Below, in pieces: positions 1-9,087 of a stretch of DNA of 64,000 bases. The notes beneath the pieces were generated by a model, which did no database searches, was not told the origin of the DNA, and saw nothing but the letters and a program-made list of their open reading frames with translations. Every line of letters begins with the position of its first letter. Position 1 is the stretch's first letter. Source of the DNA: Chryseobacterium sediminis (GTDB lineage: Bacteria; Bacteroidota; Bacteroidia; Flavobacteriales; Weeksellaceae); the NCBI RefSeq assembly GCF_008386505.1, contig NZ_VUNZ01000001.1:1-64000 (forward strand). The letters are read 5' to 3'. The translations under genes were made by a program, and so were the position numbers.

Positions 1-2
1 CC

Positions 3-75
3 GACTCGGTAGCTCAGCTGGTAGAGCAATACACTTTTAATGTATGGGTCCTGGGTTCGAATCCCAGCCGGGTCA
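3..75 (+). tRNA. tRNA-Lys (anticodon TTT)
   Basis: A full cloverleaf can be read. The acceptor stem pairs 3-9 with 68-74 (one T-G pair). The anticodon stem pairs 29-33 with 41-45 around a 7-base loop with TTT at 36-38. The T arm pairs 51-55 with 63-67 around TTCGAAT. The discriminator is A75 and CCA is not encoded. TTT reads lysine codons. A hairpin terminator follows at once. Confidence 0.97.
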
Positions 76-81
76 CTTAAG

Positions 82-112
82 GAGATAACTATTTATTAGT
101 TGTCTCTTTTTT
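82..112 (+). terminator. Intrinsic terminator after tRNA-Lys
   Basis: GAGATAACTA (82-91) pairs with TAGTTGTCTC (97-106) with one G-T wobble and a 5-base loop, followed by a run of six T. It starts 7 bases after the tRNA. Confidence 0.8.
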
Positions 113-224
113 ATGTCAAAATAATAATTTCAGGTTGTGCTGCTGTGGCATTGATAGTTTGATTTTAAAACTAAAATTGATCAGCTTCTAAATGTAAAAA
201 GCTAAAAAAATACTTTAATAGGTG

Positions 225-923
225 TCAGATCACCTTATTTTTGATCTCTTTATATTTTGAACGTCCTATGGGTAGTATTTCTCCGTTTTTAATCTGCAGA
301 CCATATCTTGAGCCTGGGTTGATGAGTATTTTTTCTGCCTCTTGGAGATTGACGAGATAAGACTTATGAATTCGTTCAAACCCGTCCGGAAGAAGCTGCT
401 GCAAAAGTTCAAGTGATTTATCATGCAATTCCTGCTTCCCATTTTTAAGATGCAGTTCTGTGTAAATTCCTGCTCCTTTAATATATCTAATTTCAGAAAT
501 GCTGATAAGCCGGATTTGCCCGGACTTCTTTACCGCAAGGTATTTCATCCCATCATCTGATTTTAATGTAGGACTAATAAATCGGTTCAGAGCCTGAAAA
601 AATCTTTCTTTATCAAAAGGTTTGGGAACGAAATCAAGTACACCATAAGCAAAAGCAGTAATAGCTTTATCAGTATTGGCTGAAACAATAATGGTATGAA
701 AAGAAGCAGCAACCATTTGTTCCAATACTTCAAAACCATTATCACCATTGAGATTGAGGTCTAGAAGGAGTAAATCCGGAAGTTGACGGGTAATTTGATC
801 AAGCCCTCTTTGAAGAGAATCACAGATTGTGATTTGGATAGGCCTGTTTCCAAAGAATTCGGCAGTCATGCGCTGTAAACGACGCGCGATTCTGGCTTCG
901 TCTTCTATGATTAGTATATTCAT
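225..923 (-). CDS. LytTR family response regulator
   Basis: Cytoplasmic response regulator that should bind DNA when phosphorylated by its neighbour kinase. The N-terminal receiver domain (about residues 1-115) has the acidic pair E7/D8, phospho-acceptor D55 in LLLLDLNLNG and the lysine in DFVPKPF. The C-terminal LytTR domain (about 130-230) has the typical FERIHKSYLVNL stretch. The ATG at 923 is chosen because the protein then starts MNILIIEDE, as receivers do, and because ATGA overlaps the stop of the kinase gene by 4 bases, which implies translational coupling. An in-frame ATG at 953 would add ten unlikely residues. A weak hairpin (220-235) followed on this strand by T-rich sequence may end the operon. 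The target is not shown; the divergent TonB receptor is a natural candidate. Confidence 0.93.
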   Translation of the reverse strand: MNILIIEDEARIARRLQRMTAEFFGNRPIQITICDSLQRGLDQITRQLPDLLLLDLNLNGDNGFEVLEQMVAASFHTIIVSANTDKAITAFAYGVLDFVPKPFDKERFFQALNRFISPTLKSDDGMKYLAVKKSGQIRLISISEIRYIKGAGIYTELHLKNGKQELHDKSLELLQQLLPDGFERIHKSYLVNLQEAEKILINPGSRYGLQIKNGEILPIGRSKYKEIKNKVI

Positions 924-2590
924 GGTTTTAAAATTTGAATGACAGATACCCACCCGTTTTCTGTAGTATGCGAATCGAATCTCCAGTTTTGCTCATAGCT
1001 TTCAGTGAGGCGCGCCCGGATATATTTAAGTCCATTACCTCCTGTACGTTCTGTGAGGATATTCCGGTTCTTTGCGATGGTTTCAAAAACATATTGATGA
1101 TGACCTTCTTTCGTTACAAAATAACAGAGAATGAATTTAATAGTATTTCCTGGTAATGGTTCACTGTGGGTAATGCCATTTTCCAGCAATGTATGAATAA
1201 TAGCGGGTGGTACCAGCTGAGTTTCATCTATTCCGTTTTGTTCCCATATATAATTAATCTCCTTACGAAAACCCATAACCGAGAGGTGTTGACGGCAAAG
1301 CTTCAATTCCGTTGTTATGGGAATCAGGGTTTGTTCGGAAATCTCGTTCATAATATCAAACTCTGCAGCCAGTGCCTGTATAAAACGCGCTCCTTCTTTT
1401 GGAGATTCTTCTACCCAATCCATCATTGAGGTCAGGGTATTTCTTAAAAAGTGAGGCTGAATATTTTTTTTGAGCAGTTCTAGCTGTAGTCTTGAGGAAA
1501 GTAAAATGGCATTCTGATGTTCCGCTTCCATAACACTTGTACGAATGGAATGCAGATAAAGCATGCTTAGAACAATGATCGTGAAACTGATGAACAGTCC
1601 AAAATCATAAACCAGTAAACGATTGACCATAGCACTCATTAAAAGGGCGAGCATTGCTATAAACCCTCCTTTTTCCTTTTGAATGATACCATTCAAAACC
1701 ACAATAAAAGAAGCAACAAGCATAGCCAGACTATAGAGTCGGGCAGTCAGATCATAGTGTCCGTAATTGGACCAGTAAAGAAATACTAAAGCTATCAGGA
1801 GTGCCGCCATCAGCCATATTCCTTTTTTAAAATTGAACTGGATGATAAAATACAGCGGAACCAATAATGCATTGGCAAAAGTCAGCCAGCCGATAATCTC
1901 AAGGCGCACGAAAAATTGGGAGTAAGGGATTACAACATGAAATTTCAGATATTCCATAATCAGTAAAGAAAAAAACAGAAAACAGATGATACCAAAGATC
2001 AGTATATCCCATTGTTTTCGCTTGCTGTTTACATAAAGAAAAAAGTAATACACAGCTGCGATGAGAAAAGCGCCCGCCATGAGATTCATATAAGACATCG
2101 TAACCAATGGTTCTGTCAATAAGGAATTATACGGATCAATTTTATATCCAATACTACGTTGTACATGTGGAAGTAAAGATTGTGAACTGCGTAGGGCAAC
2201 AGTGTGAAGACCAGGTGAAATCAAATGGTCCGGAATTCTGTAATAACTGCTTTCAGTACCGGGTATTTCCGGTTTGCCATTTTTTGGAATCTGACCGTTA
2301 TTACCAATCAATACTCCATCCCAATACACTTCAAAAGCACCAAAGGATTCAATCTGAAGGCCAAGTGGTAATACCTCATCTTCAACCTGACGCAGATCTA
2401 AATGAGTTCGTGACCAGAAAATTTTATCAGAAGTATTCGCTCTCTCTGGTGACCAATTTTTGTCATTGTAGTCCTTAGATGCCCAAGCCATATCATCACC
2501 TGTCTTGTAAACAGGTATTGGATCTTCATTACGAATAACTGATGGATTCAGTATGCCGAGCAAAACCAGCAAAAACATAAAATTATGCAT
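920..2590 (-). CDS. LytS-type sensor histidine kinase (7TM, His_kinase)
   Basis: Membrane sensor kinase, about 556 aa. An N-terminal signal/TM segment leads into an extracytoplasmic beta-sandwich-like domain (about residues 25-160, jelly-roll type as in 7TMR-DISM kinases). Seven or so hydrophobic helices follow (about 165-350), then a short coiled coil and a His_kinase (PF06580-like) domain. The phospho-acceptor motif reads QPHFLRNTL near residue 377 (family consensus QPHFLFNTL). The N box is PPAIIHTLLENGITHS near 465 and the G box is GGNGLKYIRARL. The ligand is unknown. The start at 2590 (MHNFMFLL) is preferred; an ATG 15 bases upstream is possible. It forms an operon with the response regulator and is divergent from the TonB receptor, with about 110 bp between them. 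Confidence 0.92.
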   Translation of the reverse strand: MHNFMFLLVLLGILNPSVIRNEDPIPVYKTGDDMAWASKDYNDKNWSPERANTSDKIFWSRTHLDLRQVEDEVLPLGLQIESFGAFEVYWDGVLIGNNGQIPKNGKPEIPGTESSYYRIPDHLISPGLHTVALRSSQSLLPHVQRSIGYKIDPYNSLLTEPLVTMSYMNLMAGAFLIAAVYYFFLYVNSKRKQWDILIFGIICFLFFSLLIMEYLKFHVVIPYSQFFVRLEIIGWLTFANALLVPLYFIIQFNFKKGIWLMAALLIALVFLYWSNYGHYDLTARLYSLAMLVASFIVVLNGIIQKEKGGFIAMLALLMSAMVNRLLVYDFGLFISFTIIVLSMLYLHSIRTSVMEAEHQNAILLSSRLQLELLKKNIQPHFLRNTLTSMMDWVEESPKEGARFIQALAAEFDIMNEISEQTLIPITTELKLCRQHLSVMGFRKEINYIWEQNGIDETQLVPPAIIHTLLENGITHSEPLPGNTIKFILCYFVTKEGHHQYVFETIAKNRNILTERTGGNGLKYIRARLTESYEQNWRFDSHTTENGWVSVIQILKP

Positions 2591-2700
2591 AATGTAAATA
2601 TACAAGGTAATTTGTAAAAGCTGATGGCAGTTTGCAAGTCTGTAGAGCCGTTCACATGTTTTTACCCAAAATGAGTACTTCTGGAATCTAATTTTACATT

Positions 2701-5076
2701 ATGAAACAAGTAATACTCCTTTTCCTGATCATGTTAACTGCTCAAAATTCCTTTGCGCAGCAAGCAAAAATAACGGGTGTCATTTATGAAAATCCATCTG
2801 TTCCTGTACCGCATGTTAATGTAACACTAAAAGATAGCACGGAAAAAATAATTATGACCAGTATTTCGGATACCAAAGGGATATTCAAGATGGAAAACAT
2901 ACCAGCCGGAATCTACCACATCACCTATAATCTGATAGGTTTTAAGACAATCAGTAAAACATTAGAAGTTAATACTGACCTGTCTATAGATGTCGGAATA
3001 ATAACTTTGGAGGCTGATGCAAAACTTTTGAAGGAAGTAGCCTTAACCGGGCATCGGGGGGCGGTCAATTTAAAACTTGATAAAAAAGTTTTTGAAGTAG
3101 GTAAGGATGTTCTTTCTCAGCAAGGGGCGGTAACAGATCTGTTGAATATTGTCCCCTCAGTCAGTGTGAGCCCTACTGGTGCGATAAGTCTTCGCGGTAA
3201 TGCTAATGTATTGGTATTAATTAATGGACGGCGAACTGGATTAACTCAAGGGAATGCCCTGGAACAGTTACCTGCCGATCAGGTAGAACGTGTCGAAGTA
3301 ATTGCCAATCCTTCTTCCAGATTTGATGCCGGAGGGTCAGCAGGGATTATTAATATCATTCTTAAAAAGAATAAGAAAGATGGTTTCAGTGGCCAGCTAA
3401 GGGTAGTTGGGGGTATTCCTAATGAAACCCGTGTAAGTCCAAGCTTAAATTATAAATCAAATAAACTAAACCTGTTCGCAACTTATGGTTTGCGGTTATC
3501 AGATTATGTAGGGCTTTATAAAACAGAACAATCTACCGGGCTTTCAGGGATTCCGGTTTTTCTGAACCAACGACAGGATGAAGACCGTCATGATAATGCC
3601 AAGTTGCTTTATTTTGGTGCAGATTACCAGATTAATGACCATAATACGATTACCGCGGCCTTCCTTAGGAATTCTACGCATGATCATGATAAGACCCGGC
3701 TGAACTATTTATATTCAGGAAAGAATGGTGTTGGTGACAGTACACTCAGTCGAAGTGGCGAATCATGGGAAAAGCGAAGTTACAATCAGCTGGAATTTAA
3801 TTATACCAAAAGTTTTGAACGCACCGGCAAAAAATTTACAGTGGATATGCAGTATGATTTCTGGGACAGTGATAAAGAATGGAATCTGGCAACCAATAGA
3901 GTTTTTCCGGCTTCTGTTATCTTTCCTACAATCAGAACTAGCTCAGTAGGAGGAAGTAAGGATTTGATGATTAAAACAGATATGATACAGCCGCTGGACA
4001 GTACTTCAACACTGGAATTCGGATTAAAACTCGAGAACAGGAGGGTGAACAGTGATTTTATTGCTGAACAGCAAAACTCTGCAGGTTGGGAAATTATTGA
4101 TCAGATTGACAATCATCTTTTGTATAAAGAACTTATTGGAAGTGCTTATGTGCAGTTTGCCGGTAAAATGGGGGATTTTAGCTATCAGGGTGGTGTACGG
4201 GGTGAACTGACCCGTATAGGTATTGAAGACCGTATAGGAAGTTATACAAATGATAAAAATTATAGCAGGTTATTTCCTACGTTAAATATCAGTTACCGTT
4301 TTAAAACAGGTACTACCTTACAGGGGAGTTACAGTAAACGGATCAACAGGCCATCGTTAGGGATGATTTATCCTTTTAATGAGTTGACCGATCTGAATAG
4401 CCGTTATGTCGGGAATCCGGATCTGAACCCATCTTATGCTCATGTATTTGAACTGGCTTTCCTGAAGAACTGGAAGAGCCTTACTTTTAATCCATCCATT
4501 TATTATCAAAAAAATACCGGAGTCATTGAAGATTATACATATCAAAATGCTGACGGTTTGTTCATTACCATGCCAGTTAATATCAACAAAGAAGTACGCA
4601 GTGGTTTAGAGCTTTCCGTATTGTATAATCCTATCAAATGGTTGCAGTTAAATACTGAACTTAATATATTTCATTACGTAAAACAAGGGAGTTATCAGAA
4701 TCAGATCTTTGATTATTCAGGGAATACGCTTACAGCCCGTGTCAGCGCTCAGGTGAAATTGAAGGATAAACTTGCTTTCCAGTCGGTGTATAATTTCAGA
4801 GGAGCAAATGCGACTGCCCAAACTTACTCAAACGCTTTGCATAGTATTGATTTTGGGTGCAGCAAAACTTTCCTGAAGGATAAAGCAACGGTATCCTTTG
4901 ATGTCAGTAACTTATTCAATCTTAGGAAATCTATCAGCAAGACAACAGGAGTAGATTACCAGATAAATCAGACCAGTGTTCCCAATGCAGCCCGTTACCG
5001 ATTAACACTTGTATACCGACTTAATTTAAGAGATAATCAGACCGTTCGACAGGCTAAAACAGGTAACCGCAATTGA
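2701..5076 (+). CDS. TonB-dependent receptor, outer-membrane beta-barrel family
   Basis: Outer membrane active transporter of 791 aa, driven by TonB/ExbBD. It has a signal peptide (cleavage after NSFA-QQ), a carboxypeptidase-regulatory-like domain (about 22-100), a plug domain (about 110-215, with RGNANVLVLINGRR and VERVEVIANPSSRFDAGG) and a beta-barrel that ends in a hydrophobic strand followed by a short polar tail. It is of the OMP_b-brl_3 type, shorter than SusC receptors, and has no SusD partner here. The substrate cannot be read from sequence. It is divergent from the LytS/LytTR pair, which may control it. Confidence 0.9.
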   Translation: MKQVILLFLIMLTAQNSFAQQAKITGVIYENPSVPVPHVNVTLKDSTEKIIMTSISDTKGIFKMENIPAGIYHITYNLIGFKTISKTLEVNTDLSIDVGIITLEADAKLLKEVALTGHRGAVNLKLDKKVFEVGKDVLSQQGAVTDLLNIVPSVSVSPTGAISLRGNANVLVLINGRRTGLTQGNALEQLPADQVERVEVIANPSSRFDAGGSAGIINIILKKNKKDGFSGQLRVVGGIPNETRVSPSLNYKSNKLNLFATYGLRLSDYVGLYKTEQSTGLSGIPVFLNQRQDEDRHDNAKLLYFGADYQINDHNTITAAFLRNSTHDHDKTRLNYLYSGKNGVGDSTLSRSGESWEKRSYNQLEFNYTKSFERTGKKFTVDMQYDFWDSDKEWNLATNRVFPASVIFPTIRTSSVGGSKDLMIKTDMIQPLDSTSTLEFGLKLENRRVNSDFIAEQQNSAGWEIIDQIDNHLLYKELIGSAYVQFAGKMGDFSYQGGVRGELTRIGIEDRIGSYTNDKNYSRLFPTLNISYRFKTGTTLQGSYSKRINRPSLGMIYPFNELTDLNSRYVGNPDLNPSYAHVFELAFLKNWKSLTFNPSIYYQKNTGVIEDYTYQNADGLFITMPVNINKEVRSGLELSVLYNPIKWLQLNTELNIFHYVKQGSYQNQIFDYSGNTLTARVSAQVKLKDKLAFQSVYNFRGANATAQTYSNALHSIDFGCSKTFLKDKATVSFDVSNLFNLRKSISKTTGVDYQINQTSVPNAARYRLTLVYRLNLRDNQTVRQAKTGNRN

Positions 5077-5116
5077 TAAGTTTTTTATCATTAAGATTTA
5101 ATAGTAAAAAAACTTA
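5077..5116. terminator. Bidirectional A/T-stem terminator between convergent genes
   Basis: TAAGTTTTTTA (5077-5087) pairs with TAAAAAAACTTA (5105-5116) with one bulge. It lies between the receptor stop at 5076 and the stop of the convergent acetyltransferase. The T-rich arms serve either direction. Confidence 0.5.
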
Positions 5117-5596
5117 CTGAGGAACATATTTCATACTGATTTCTTCAGAAGAGGTATTGGGGATTTCCTGAAACCCTATTTTCCGATACAGATTGTAAGC
5201 CTTGTCATTTCCGGGAGTAACCTCCAGAATGATTTCAATACCTTTGAATTTTTGACTGGCTTCAGCAATAACAGCCTCAATCAATCCCTGACCAATATTT
5301 TTTCCCTGAAATTCTTTTTTTACATACATCTGGTAAATACTTCCGGTGCTGTTTTCATTTTTAACAAACGTACAGATGCCCACAAGTTCATGCTGTGCAA
5401 AAGCACCAAAAACAAATCTTTCCGGTGTTTCTTCTTCAATATCGCTTTCTATCCGGAATTTTTCAATATTCACGGCCTCCTGATAGGTTGCTCCAAAAGA
5501 TTCAGGGAATTTCTCCAGACTTTCCAGACGGATGGCCCGGTAAATTTTACTTTCTTCGGGAAGAAGTTTTCGATAGGTAGTACTTGTCATAGTCAT
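5114..5596 (-). CDS. GNAT family N-acetyltransferase
   Basis: Cytoplasmic acetyltransferase of 160 aa with the whole GNAT fold. The N-terminal part has substrate-binding helices (YRAIRLESLEKFPESFGATY). Strand beta4 (IYQMYVKKEFQGKNIGQGL, about 87-105) carries the acetyl-CoA pyrophosphate loop QGKNIG. The C-terminal part has the NDKAYNLYRKIGFQE motif typical of the family. The acceptor is unknown; amines, antibiotics or protein N-termini are all possible. A second in-frame ATG lies 6 bases downstream. It is monocistronic, convergent with the TonB receptor. Confidence 0.9.
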   Translation of the reverse strand: MTMTSTTYRKLLPEESKIYRAIRLESLEKFPESFGATYQEAVNIEKFRIESDIEEETPERFVFGAFAQHELVGICTFVKNENSTGSIYQMYVKKEFQGKNIGQGLIEAVIAEASQKFKGIEIILEVTPGNDKAYNLYRKIGFQEIPNTSSEEISMKYVPQ

Positions 5597-6005
5597 TTGG
5601 TTTACTTATTCTCATTGATACTCGGATACAAATATGGATATTATTTTGAACTTCTTCCTATTATAGCGGGCTGAATTTCAATAACTGTATTAAAATTTTA
5701 AACTCATCTGATGTATTTGTAACAAATTTCCTTTCAGATAGTCTTATTATAAAAAAAAACATTTTTTTGTTCGGAAAAGCCTGCAAAACTATCCGGAAAT
5801 ATAAGAAAATGCCTGTTTAAAGGAAAATTTGGGGACTTTATTTAAATGTTACATTTTTGCAAAATTAACTGCTTACTTCCTAATAAGCATGATAATTTAT
5901 GTATATTTATAACACTTATTGGGGAAAATAGTAAAATAACAGTAGAGATTTATCAACATATTTCAATGGAATATGTATAGGTAGATATAGGGAAAAGTGG
6001 TACTG
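5597..6005. other. Intergenic region without a gene
   Basis: AT-rich divergent spacer between the acetyltransferase and the first TPR regulator. I see no coding frame or stable RNA. The only readable signal is the possible promoter at 5828-5859. Confidence 0.6.
5828..5859 (+). promoter_or_regulatory. Possible promoter of TPR-HTH regulator 1
   Basis: TTTG at 5828-5831, 18 bases, then TACATTTTTG at 5850-5859. The -7 box is an imperfect TAnnTTTG (two extra T). It would leave a leader of about 140 bases. Confidence 0.35.
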
Positions 6006-7499
6006 ATGGAAAGAATTAGTCTGATCATTTTTAAAAATAAAAAAAGACATTCAAAAGATATTAACAAGATAATAGCCTGTACAATCTGCATAGGGTTATT
6101 TTTATGTATGCTTTCGTGCTGCCATGATTCTCAGGATAAAGAAAGAGAAAAATTTGATACTTCTTTATTAAACCAGACTTCAGACCTTCAGCTGTCAGGC
6201 GAATATGAAGCTCTTATCCGGCTGAATATAAAATATCTGAAAAAAGCTGCGAAAATGAAATATAAAGCTGGAAAAGGCCTTTGCTACCTGAATATGGCAG
6301 GCGTGAATGTCTCGGCAGGGAATTATGATAAAGCCCGTTTTTTTTTCAACAAAGCAGAGAAAGATCTCGGAAACTCTGAGAATAGTTATCATAAAGCAGC
6401 ATTTTACAATGACTACAGTCTATATTATTCTCATCTTAAAATAAATGAAAAGGCTATTGAATGCAATAATAAAGCATTTTATTATTTAAAACAGGCCGCA
6501 AAAACGAGTCTTGCTCAAAAACTTCTTCCAAGACTGTATATAAATAAAGGAATTTACTATGCCTGGAAAGGCTGGTTCGGAACTTCTTTAAAATGTTTCA
6601 CCAAAGCGAATGTACTGGAAAACTCGGCCTATAGCAATTGTATGGTTGCCCAGTACTATTTATTTGTTCATAAACCTGATGCTGCAGGAATATATATTGA
6701 GCGGGCAGATGAAAAGATGCTAAGTCAAAAGACAACTGATGTAGAATCCCTTTGGGTTTATTATACCATGGGGTATTACTATAATGAAGTTGATAACAGC
6801 GAACAGGCGGAGAAAGCACTTAGGAAAGCTTTGGACATCAATATTAAAACAAGACGTACTTATTCTTCACATATCAAAGAAGTTTACAAGGCACTGGCAG
6901 AGCTGTACAAGAAAAAAAATGACGGAGGTAAGGCTTATTTCTACCTGAAAAAATATATGGAAGAAGAAGGCAGATTTGATGCCGCACGATTTACCACGAT
7001 GAATAAAGCGACTGAAGATTTTATATCCGAAGTAAAACAGGAGTCGGACTGGCATAAGAATGATCTTCCGTTATTTATTGCCTTGTCTATCAGTGTTCTT
7101 ACCTTTTCAGGAGTATATGTCCGGAAGATAATTAACAAGTTAAAACTAAAGAAAAACTCCCTGAAAGAAGAAACAGATGAGCTGAAAAATCATGTAGAAA
7201 CTAAACAGCTGGAAGAAGTAATAGAGCTTGCCAGGCGGAATGATTCTTCTTTTTTATTAAAATTCAAAGAACTGTATCCTGATTTTATAAAATCGCTTTT
7301 GAAAATCAATCCTGATCTTGAAAATTCAGAGCTGACTTTCTGTGCCATGTTGAAACTCCGCTTTTCTTCCAAGGAAATAGCAGATTATACCTTTGTACAG
7401 CACAGATCTGTACAGCAAAAAAAATACAGAATCAGAAAAAGACTGAATATTCCCGGAGATACAGATATTTATGACTTTTTTGAAAACTTAGCAGAATAA
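6006..7499 (+). CDS. Membrane-anchored TPR / helix-turn-helix regulator (copy 1)
   Basis: About 497 aa. A hydrophobic N-terminal segment ends in a Cys-rich LCMLSCCHD stretch resembling a lipobox. A long TPR-like helical region follows (about 50-330, with repeats such as ALRKALDIN and AYFYLKKYM), then one TM helix (about 350-370), a coiled coil and a C-terminal HTH domain with the motif SKEIADYTFVQHRSVQQKKY. The TPR part would be periplasmic and the HTH cytoplasmic, so it may sense an envelope signal and act directly on DNA; this is inference. ATG at 6006 is preferred over the in-frame GTG at 5997. It is paralogous along its whole length to the next gene. Confidence 0.8.
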   Translation: MERISLIIFKNKKRHSKDINKIIACTICIGLFLCMLSCCHDSQDKEREKFDTSLLNQTSDLQLSGEYEALIRLNIKYLKKAAKMKYKAGKGLCYLNMAGVNVSAGNYDKARFFFNKAEKDLGNSENSYHKAAFYNDYSLYYSHLKINEKAIECNNKAFYYLKQAAKTSLAQKLLPRLYINKGIYYAWKGWFGTSLKCFTKANVLENSAYSNCMVAQYYLFVHKPDAAGIYIERADEKMLSQKTTDVESLWVYYTMGYYYNEVDNSEQAEKALRKALDINIKTRRTYSSHIKEVYKALAELYKKKNDGGKAYFYLKKYMEEEGRFDAARFTTMNKATEDFISEVKQESDWHKNDLPLFIALSISVLTFSGVYVRKIINKLKLKKNSLKEETDELKNHVETKQLEEVIELARRNDSSFLLKFKELYPDFIKSLLKINPDLENSELTFCAMLKLRFSSKEIADYTFVQHRSVQQKKYRIRKRLNIPGDTDIYDFFENLAE

Positions 7500-7662
7500 A
7501 GAAATTCATCACAATAAAAGATGCCGAATTCTGTTTTATAAAAAATTTTATTGTTGATCTCTGAGAAGTAAAGCTAGAGAATTAGAAAATAGAGTAATGT
7601 ATTCTGAGAGATCATTTTTTAATCATAATTTATACAGAAATTTAGCTTAAATAGAGAAACAT

Positions 7663-9087
7663 ATGAAACGCATTTTTCTTGCTGTTTTACTTATTATTTT
7701 GGTTTCGTGCCATTCTCATTCAAAGAAAGAGGCAGAAAAGAAATTTGATGTTTCTCTGCTGAAGCAGAATGAGAAATTCAGAGTAGCCGGAGAATATGAC
7801 TCTCTGATCAGTCTCAATAAAAGGTATTACAAACAGGCCGATAAAATAAATTATGCAGACGGTAAAGCGCTGTGTTATATCAATCTGGCTGAGCTTAATA
7901 TTTCATTAGAAAACTTTCAGAAGTCCCAGATTCTTTTTGATAACGCACAAGAAATCCTGGATCAATCGGAAGATAATATCCACAAAGCCAGGTTCTATAA
8001 TGTTTACGGCCGTTTCAATATAGAACTCCGCAGGGTTGACAAAGCTTTACAATATAATAATGAAGCAATGGCCCTGATACAGAAGAGCGGTCAATCTGAG
8101 CTTAAAAATGATCTTCTTTTCAGTATTTATTTCAGACAGGCCATCTATTTTGTCCAAAAAAAGAATTACGAAAAAGCACTTGAATTCTTTCACAAAGCAA
8201 AAAAACTGGATAATACAGGTCTTACAGATTGTGCTATAGGTGATTATGTTTATATGCATAAGAATAAAGACTCTGCCTACAAATACGTAAACACAGCTTA
8301 CAATAAAGCCAATATAAGAGGGAAAGATGATGGGATAGCGCTGTATGCCAATACTATTATGGGAGAATATTTTCTTACCAACGCACAATACGATAAAGCA
8401 GAAGAAACCCTTAAGAAGGCTCTGAAGGTCAATGAGAAAACCAAACGGATCTATGCCTACTACGGTAAATATATCTATAATGACCTCAGGGTGTTGTATG
8501 AACGTACAGGAGATAAGGAAAAAGCATATTTCTATTTGAAAGCCTATACAGATGCTTATTATAAAACCAATACATCTTTACTAGCCACAATTAACCAGGA
8601 TATGGAATCTTTTATTATGGGAGCCCAACAGGATGCAGACCATCATAAAAGTAAAATATACTGGATCATCTTTCTGTCATTGGCAGGCCTTTCTTTATTA
8701 GGATTATATGCCTGGAGAATTATCAGAGCATTGGGAAAAAGAAAAGAAGTACTTACCATAGAAGCTGAAAATCTTAAAATCAGGATAAATGATAATAAGC
8801 AGGAAGAGGTTTTAGAACTTGGTAAGAAAAATGATCCTGAATTTCTTAATCGCTTTAAAGAAGTGTATCCTGAATTTATAGATCAGCTTTTAACAATTAA
8901 TCCCGGTCTTGAAAGTTCTGAATTGATTTTTTGTGCAATGCTGAAACTGCATTTTACATCCAAAGAAATTGCAAGCTATACTTTGGTTCAGCACAGAAGT
9001 GTTCAGCAGAAAAAATACAGAATTAGAAAGAAACTGAATATTCCCGGAGAAACAGATATCTATCATTTCTTTGATACCTTGAAATAA
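7663..9087 (+). CDS. Membrane-anchored TPR / helix-turn-helix regulator (copy 2)
   Basis: 474 aa, tandem paralogue of the preceding gene. The lipoprotein signal is clear here (MKRIFLAVLLIILVSC, Cys16). TPR-like helices span about 25-310, a TM helix about 327-348 (YWIIFLSLAGLSLLGLYAW), then a coiled coil and the C-terminal HTH with SKEIASYTLVQHRSVQQKKY, nearly identical to copy 1. The region just before the HTH (FKEVYPEFIDQLLTINP) is also shared. Residues diverge most in the TPR part, which suggests different inputs and a similar DNA target. Copy 1 lies 163 bp upstream on the same strand. Target genes are unknown; the metalloprotease downstream is a candidate. Confidence 0.82.
   Translation: MKRIFLAVLLIILVSCHSHSKKEAEKKFDVSLLKQNEKFRVAGEYDSLISLNKRYYKQADKINYADGKALCYINLAELNISLENFQKSQILFDNAQEILDQSEDNIHKARFYNVYGRFNIELRRVDKALQYNNEAMALIQKSGQSELKNDLLFSIYFRQAIYFVQKKNYEKALEFFHKAKKLDNTGLTDCAIGDYVYMHKNKDSAYKYVNTAYNKANIRGKDDGIALYANTIMGEYFLTNAQYDKAEETLKKALKVNEKTKRIYAYYGKYIYNDLRVLYERTGDKEKAYFYLKAYTDAYYKTNTSLLATINQDMESFIMGAQQDADHHKSKIYWIIFLSLAGLSLLGLYAWRIIRALGKRKEVLTIEAENLKIRINDNKQEEVLELGKKNDPEFLNRFKEVYPEFIDQLLTINPGLESSELIFCAMLKLHFTSKEIASYTLVQHRSVQQKKYRIRKKLNIPGETDIYHFFDTLK

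Noticed and set aside
5252..5674. 140-codon plus-strand frame opposite the acetyltransferase
   Set aside because: Shadow of the GNAT gene, which has clear motifs on the minus strand.
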